Source of the DNA: Pseudomonadota bacterium
GTDB taxonomy: Bacteria; Verrucomicrobiota; Verrucomicrobiia; Limisphaerales; SXTU01
Direction: 5' to 3'
Length of the DNA: 64,000 nucleotides
Assembly (NCBI GenBank): GCA_009922615.1
Contig: RFVF01000005.1
Location: 41,842-105,841 of the forward strand
Position numbers and translations under genes: made by a program. The number at the start of each line of letters is the position of its first letter. The first letter of the stretch is position 1. Below the pieces are notes generated by a model. The model was not told the DNA's origin, ran no database searches, and worked only from the letters and a program-made list of their open reading frames with translations. Positions 60,476 through 64,000 of this stretch are shown here, piece by piece.

Positions 60476-63400
60476 TGGGTCACCTCTTTGATACAGCACT
60501 CCTCGGCATGGGCAATCATGTAGTCAAGAACGCTGGCGAGGGGGCTTCCAGCGAGTGTGCGGCAAAACTCTGAATCACCGATGATGCAAAGGCCGTTCCG
60601 CCCCCGTGAAAGTGCGACATTGATGCGCTCAGGGGAGTTTAGGAATCCTGGACGCTTGTGCACGTTCGACCGGGTAACGGAGAAGATGGCGAAGTCGGCC
60701 TCCCGTCCTTGGAAGGCGTCAACGGTTTGGCAAACCACATCTACGTGACGCCACTCGTGGCGTTTCTGCTCCAGAAGTTCCCGAACATGGTCGGCTTGGG
60801 CCGCGTAGCCGGCGAGCACGGCGATATGGATCCTGTTGTTTGCCCCTTCAGCGCCGCGTGAGCCCACCCTCAATGCACTGGCGAAGAATTCAACACGGTC
60901 GATCACCTTCACAATTTCCTGCGCCTCTGCCGGATTCAGAAAGCTGGCGCCGTGGTTCCGTTCCGGACGACCCTTGAGGCTGGAGGTGGTAAACCAGGTA
61001 ACTGGCTTGGGCAGAACGCGGGAGAGCACCGGGCAGAGTTCCGTTCGGACGCTGTTCAGCGAACCGTCGTAAAAGACGGTGCTGATGAGATTCCCGATGG
61101 GCGCCACCATGCGGTGCTGGGTTGAAAGCTGGGCCTGAAGCGTGGCTGGCAGGTGGGCCTGAAGGCGCAGTAGCAGCGTCTCGCGTAGCGATTGTGGGTC
61201 GAGTTCAAACCTCTGCCAGACCGCTTCGTCGTGCAGGGCCGCGTCAACGTAGGGTGGAAGCTGCTTGGAATCCCCCACCAGAACCCACTTCTTGCTTTTC
61301 GCCAGCGGAACAAGTGCTTCCGTCGGCGTGGCCTTGGAAGCTTCGTCCAGGATGCAGAGGTCAAATTCCCCGAGGCTATCCTGCTGAATCCCACCGATAC
61401 CGATGCAGGTTCCGGCCACCACATCCTGAGCGGTCAGGATGGCCTCAAGACAGTCTTCCCCCGCCCCGAATCGCTGGAGCCATTCGCTGTTCAATTCAAG
61501 CAGGTTCCGGAATTTGCGATTGGCTTCCGAGCGGCCCAGCAATTCCTCCTGATAAACCACCAAATCCTTGAGCGACTCACTGGCGACCGCCTTTCCATCC
61601 TCACCTGAATGGCCGAGTTCTTCCCGCAAGCGTCTTTCTTCGGCGCGGGCTTTTTGAAGGCGTTCCTGCAACATCTCTATCTGCTCACGCGCTTCTTCCG
61701 CCTGCTGTCTTCTTTGTTCAGCGATTTCAGCCTCCACTACAGCCTCTCGCTCGGCTCCGGCCTCATCTCGGGGCGGCGGTTCGGGCGGAACAAGCAGACC
61801 ACTCCTGAGCGCAGACAACGCACGCTCGTCTTCCTCCTTGTGCCGCAGAACCTTGATCAACTGCCCCAAGCGAAAGCCCAATTTGACCTCGCGAAGGTTG
61901 ATGCCGTGCTGTTCAGACCATCGCTCAATGAAAGACTCCGCCTTCTGTTGCACCTTGCGGCTCCATTCCTGAATGCGATTCTGCAGGAGGTAACCATGAA
62001 CCGATTGCGAAACCTTGCTTTCCTGGTAGCCAACGCGGATGACTTCCAGCCCACGCGGAATCTCCACCAAACGCTCGATGGCATTGTCTACACCGATATG
62101 TGTTTGAGACGTCAGCAGAACACGGCCGCTCGGCTGCTTCCTTAGAAATTGGAGGACCAACTCTGTGATGAACGTTGTCTTGCCTGTGCCGGGCGGGCCG
62201 TGAACTACGAAGAAATCCTTGGCGGCGAGTGCCCGTTGGACCGCCTCGCGCTTGTCCGGATCAAGTTTCTCAAACCACCACTGGTCCAACGGAACCACCT
62301 CGGTCGAAACACACGTTTCCGGGCGAAGGATGCTGTGCTTGAGCTCGGACCGAACGCAGCTCTCAAACTGGACGCTCTCCAAAGCATCCTTCTGGCGTTT
62401 GAGCGCGGCACGGGTGGAGCGGGCATCGAGTCTGAGGATCCCGGTCTTGGGGAGAGCTTTCGGCACGCTGCCCTCCACATAAAGCGTGACCAGGTCAGCC
62501 TCCACGTGGTCCACGATCCCGCGCAGACAATACTCCTGTGTGATTGGCACCTCCCAAAACTGTTCAACCGCTGATGAGTCCAGCGGCTTCTGAGTCCGGA
62601 ACGTGATCCGGTTGCCTTCGACGGTGCGGTCGCTGTAAGGCACCGCCTGGTGTGCGTCCGCCTGTTCACCGCGTGCCTGGAGCAGGGCCGCCCAACCACG
62701 AAACAGGTTCTCCTCGGCCCGAGCTAACTCGCTTTGAATCCTCTCTTGCTCGAACTGCTCCCAGCCGAGCTTAAGATCCTCGATGAGTTGCTTGCCATCC
62801 CGGGGAACTGGGTGCCTCCCGGATCTGAACTCGAAAGGATGCGCCCAACCTTCCTCACGGTTTCTGTCGAGGTCGGCCGATGAAGTCGGTCGTCGTGCTG
62901 AGAGAATCACAAGGTGTGCGCTCGTTTCGCGGTCCACGACTGCGTGGAATTCGATGTTGGCACCGCAAAGCGAGTATTCCCCGTCTACATACTCACGTTG
63001 CCCCGTTTCTTTGTTCAACCGGACGAACTTCCTGATGACACTGCCCGCATTCAACTCGCGGACGACCAGCGTTTGGGCGTCGCGCTCATGCTCCAAGTAT
63101 TCCGTCTTCTTCAGGCCATGGAGGGCGTTGCTGGTCAAAATGAAGAAGCAGGGACGACGCTTGATCGTCTCGCGCCGACGAACCCCCTGGATTCGCTCGA
63201 TCTCCGCGAGGAGGAATTGAGCATCGTTGGGACGCACACCAGGATCGGCGGAAACCGCGCCTTCCAGAATGTCGAGGATCTCACGGGGCGCCTGGACCTG
63301 GCCTAACGCCTTGCGCAGGTCTGTCCATTTCTTCAACGGAACGGCGGAAAGAAAATCGAGGACGATGGCGCCGAACCCAAAGACATCTGAGGCAAACGAA

Positions 63401-63918
63401 TAGTTTGGATCGTAGCCATTCTCCGGGGTGAACGGTTCGTTGACGAACTGACGAAGGTCTAAGTTGGCATCGAGGAACTCTCGGTATTTGGCAATGCCGA
63501 AATCCGCCAGACGTATGCGACCATCATCGGTCCGCAGCAGATCGCCGGGCTTCAGATCACGGTGGACCACCCCACGCGAATGGGCATGCGCAAGTGCCTC
63601 CAGAATGCCACGGCCAAACAGTTCATAAAAACTGTCCCAGTCCCGGATGTTGTTCTTGTCGATGCTGGCGGTGAGGTCATTGCCGCCCCAGTCCAGAACG
63701 AGGAACGGCCTTCGAGTGGTAGGTTCGACCCCAAAATCCAACAGCGGAATAATGGACCCATGCTGAAGTTCGCTCAGAATGCGGCTTTCCCGTTCAAATG
63801 CCTCCTGAATCACCGCGTCCTTAAACAATCCGAACTTGAACACTTTGACTGCAACAACACGTCCAGGAGTGTGTGCGTCGGATGCCTTAAAAACATCGGA
63901 GATGCGCCCAGCCTTCAC
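60472..63918 (-). CDS. Ser/Thr kinase-SF1 helicase fusion, MkoA-like (type I Mokosh)
   Basis: The 1148-residue protein starts with a eukaryote-like kinase domain: VVAVKVFKF, HRDLKP near residue 116 (catalytic Asp) and LADFGIA near 137. It ends with a COG1112-type RNA/DNA helicase: Walker A VVHGPPGTGKTTFITEL near 573, DEASKATPTEAL near 858, GDSKQLPPYV near 880 and INVALSRGRNGLCIIGD near 1100. A coiled coil (about 720-790) lies between the helicase halves. The GTG at 63918 is the only possible start in this frame after a TGA at 63943-63945, and the kinase glycine loop looks incomplete. The N-terminus may therefore be wrong or frameshifted. Confidence 0.88.
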   Translation of the reverse strand: MKAGRISDVFKASDAHTPGRVVAVKVFKFGLFKDAVIQEAFERESRILSELQHGSIIPLLDFGVEPTTRRPFLVLDWGGNDLTASIDKNNIRDWDSFYELFGRGILEALAHAHSRGVVHRDLKPGDLLRTDDGRIRLADFGIAKYREFLDANLDLRQFVNEPFTPENGYDPNYSFASDVFGFGAIVLDFLSAVPLKKWTDLRKALGQVQAPREILDILEGAVSADPGVRPNDAQFLLAEIERIQGVRRRETIKRRPCFFILTSNALHGLKKTEYLEHERDAQTLVVRELNAGSVIRKFVRLNKETGQREYVDGEYSLCGANIEFHAVVDRETSAHLVILSARRPTSSADLDRNREEGWAHPFEFRSGRHPVPRDGKQLIEDLKLGWEQFEQERIQSELARAEENLFRGWAALLQARGEQADAHQAVPYSDRTVEGNRITFRTQKPLDSSAVEQFWEVPITQEYCLRGIVDHVEADLVTLYVEGSVPKALPKTGILRLDARSTRAALKRQKDALESVQFESCVRSELKHSILRPETCVSTEVVPLDQWWFEKLDPDKREAVQRALAAKDFFVVHGPPGTGKTTFITELVLQFLRKQPSGRVLLTSQTHIGVDNAIERLVEIPRGLEVIRVGYQESKVSQSVHGYLLQNRIQEWSRKVQQKAESFIERWSEQHGINLREVKLGFRLGQLIKVLRHKEEDERALSALRSGLLVPPEPPPRDEAGAEREAVVEAEIAEQRRQQAEEAREQIEMLQERLQKARAEERRLREELGHSGEDGKAVASESLKDLVVYQEELLGRSEANRKFRNLLELNSEWLQRFGAGEDCLEAILTAQDVVAGTCIGIGGIQQDSLGEFDLCILDEASKATPTEALVPLAKSKKWVLVGDSKQLPPYVDAALHDEAVWQRFELDPQSLRETLLLRLQAHLPATLQAQLSTQHRMVAPIGNLISTVFYDGSLNSVRTELCPVLSRVLPKPVTWFTTSSLKGRPERNHGASFLNPAEAQEIVKVIDRVEFFASALRVGSRGAEGANNRIHIAVLAGYAAQADHVRELLEQKRHEWRHVDVVCQTVDAFQGREADFAIFSVTRSNVHKRPGFLNSPERINVALSRGRNGLCIIGDSEFCRTLAGSPLASVLDYMIAHAEECCIKEVTQ

Positions 63919-64000
63919 AGCCTCGCTGATTTCCCTCGCTCTTCAGAGCCTCTACAAAGAGCTGCACAGCGTGAGCTTCGAGCTGCTCAGCGTGTGGGCT
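63887..64000 (-). CDS. Possible C-terminal end of an upstream gene (enters from window edge)
   Basis: A frame open from the right edge (SPHAEQLEAHAVQLFVEALK and on) ends in TAA at 63887, overlapping the start of the kinase-helicase gene by 32 bases. It could be the last 37 codons of the preceding island gene. Alternatively it is the true N-terminus of the kinase-helicase in a shifted frame. The family is not recognisable from so little sequence. Confidence 0.35.
   Translation of the reverse strand, partial: SPHAEQLEAHAVQLFVEALKSEGNQRGCEGWAHLRCF

Overview
The window looks like a GC-rich chromosome segment from a Verrucomicrobiota or related PVC-superphylum bacterium, probably a Pedosphaera/Limisphaera-like soil or freshwater lineage. 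This rests on gene content: paired DUF1592-type cytochrome and DUF1552 genes, a Ser-type sulfatase, large PVC-type membrane-bound dehydrogenase/HEAT/cytochrome c proteins, a hopanoid/squalene gene pair, and many dispersed palindromes and heptanucleotide repeats inside genes. No rRNA or tRNA gene was found.

Layout. 1-1771 (+): the end of a class V aminotransferase, then accD. 1773-8654 (-): a tightly coupled run of ICMT-like methyltransferase, FabF-like ketosynthase with an active-site Cys-to-Ser change, two sensor kinases and a membrane coiled-coil protein. 8942-11174 (+): a broken DUF1592-type gene. 11224-13211 (-): two peroxiredoxins and a membrane protein. 13270-16275 (+): a TPR/beta-barrel outer-membrane protein and an epimerase. 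16383-19157 (-): an S15/CocE hydrolase fused to leucine-rich repeats. 19266-25891 (+): arginine genes argJ, argB and argD with an unknown gene and a DUF433/DUF5615 toxin-antitoxin-like pair between them, followed by DUF2238, DnaJ-Sel1 and lipoprotein genes. 25903-31063: an HtrA-like protease lacking its usual Asp segment, a zinc-ribbon coiled-coil protein, a TIGR03790 protein, a metallo-beta-lactamase-fold enzyme and a SecA-like remnant. 31608-38184 (+): the intact DUF1592/DUF1552 pair, a methyltransferase and mannose-6-phosphate isomerase. 38217-47705 (-): FmdB, DUF2452, an XRE-MBL fusion, then a long coupled operon yicC, gmk, coaC, histidine kinase, NtrC-type regulator, hpnD, hpnK and EamA. 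47853-55434: two PVC dehydrogenases flanking a sulfatase. 55435-55867: a repeat-rich, gene-poor boundary. 55868-64000 (-): a less GC-rich defence island with a type I Mokosh-like pair (kinase-helicase plus phospholipase D-family protein) in one run with a type I restriction HsdR.

How the genes fit together. Most are housekeeping: fatty-acid initiation (accD), arginine synthesis, GMP and CoA synthesis, redox defence and isoprenoid precursors. The sulfatase, dehydrogenases and DUF1592/1552 proteins are typical exported enzymes of PVC bacteria thought to serve polysaccharide breakdown. The right-hand island is probably anti-phage.

The observations I rate highest are the heptamer arrays and palindromes inserted in frame in coding genes, the Mokosh-HsdR gene run, the Ser-type ketosynthase operon, and the HtrA with its catalytic-Asp segment replaced. 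All readings were made by eye from the sequence, without database searches.
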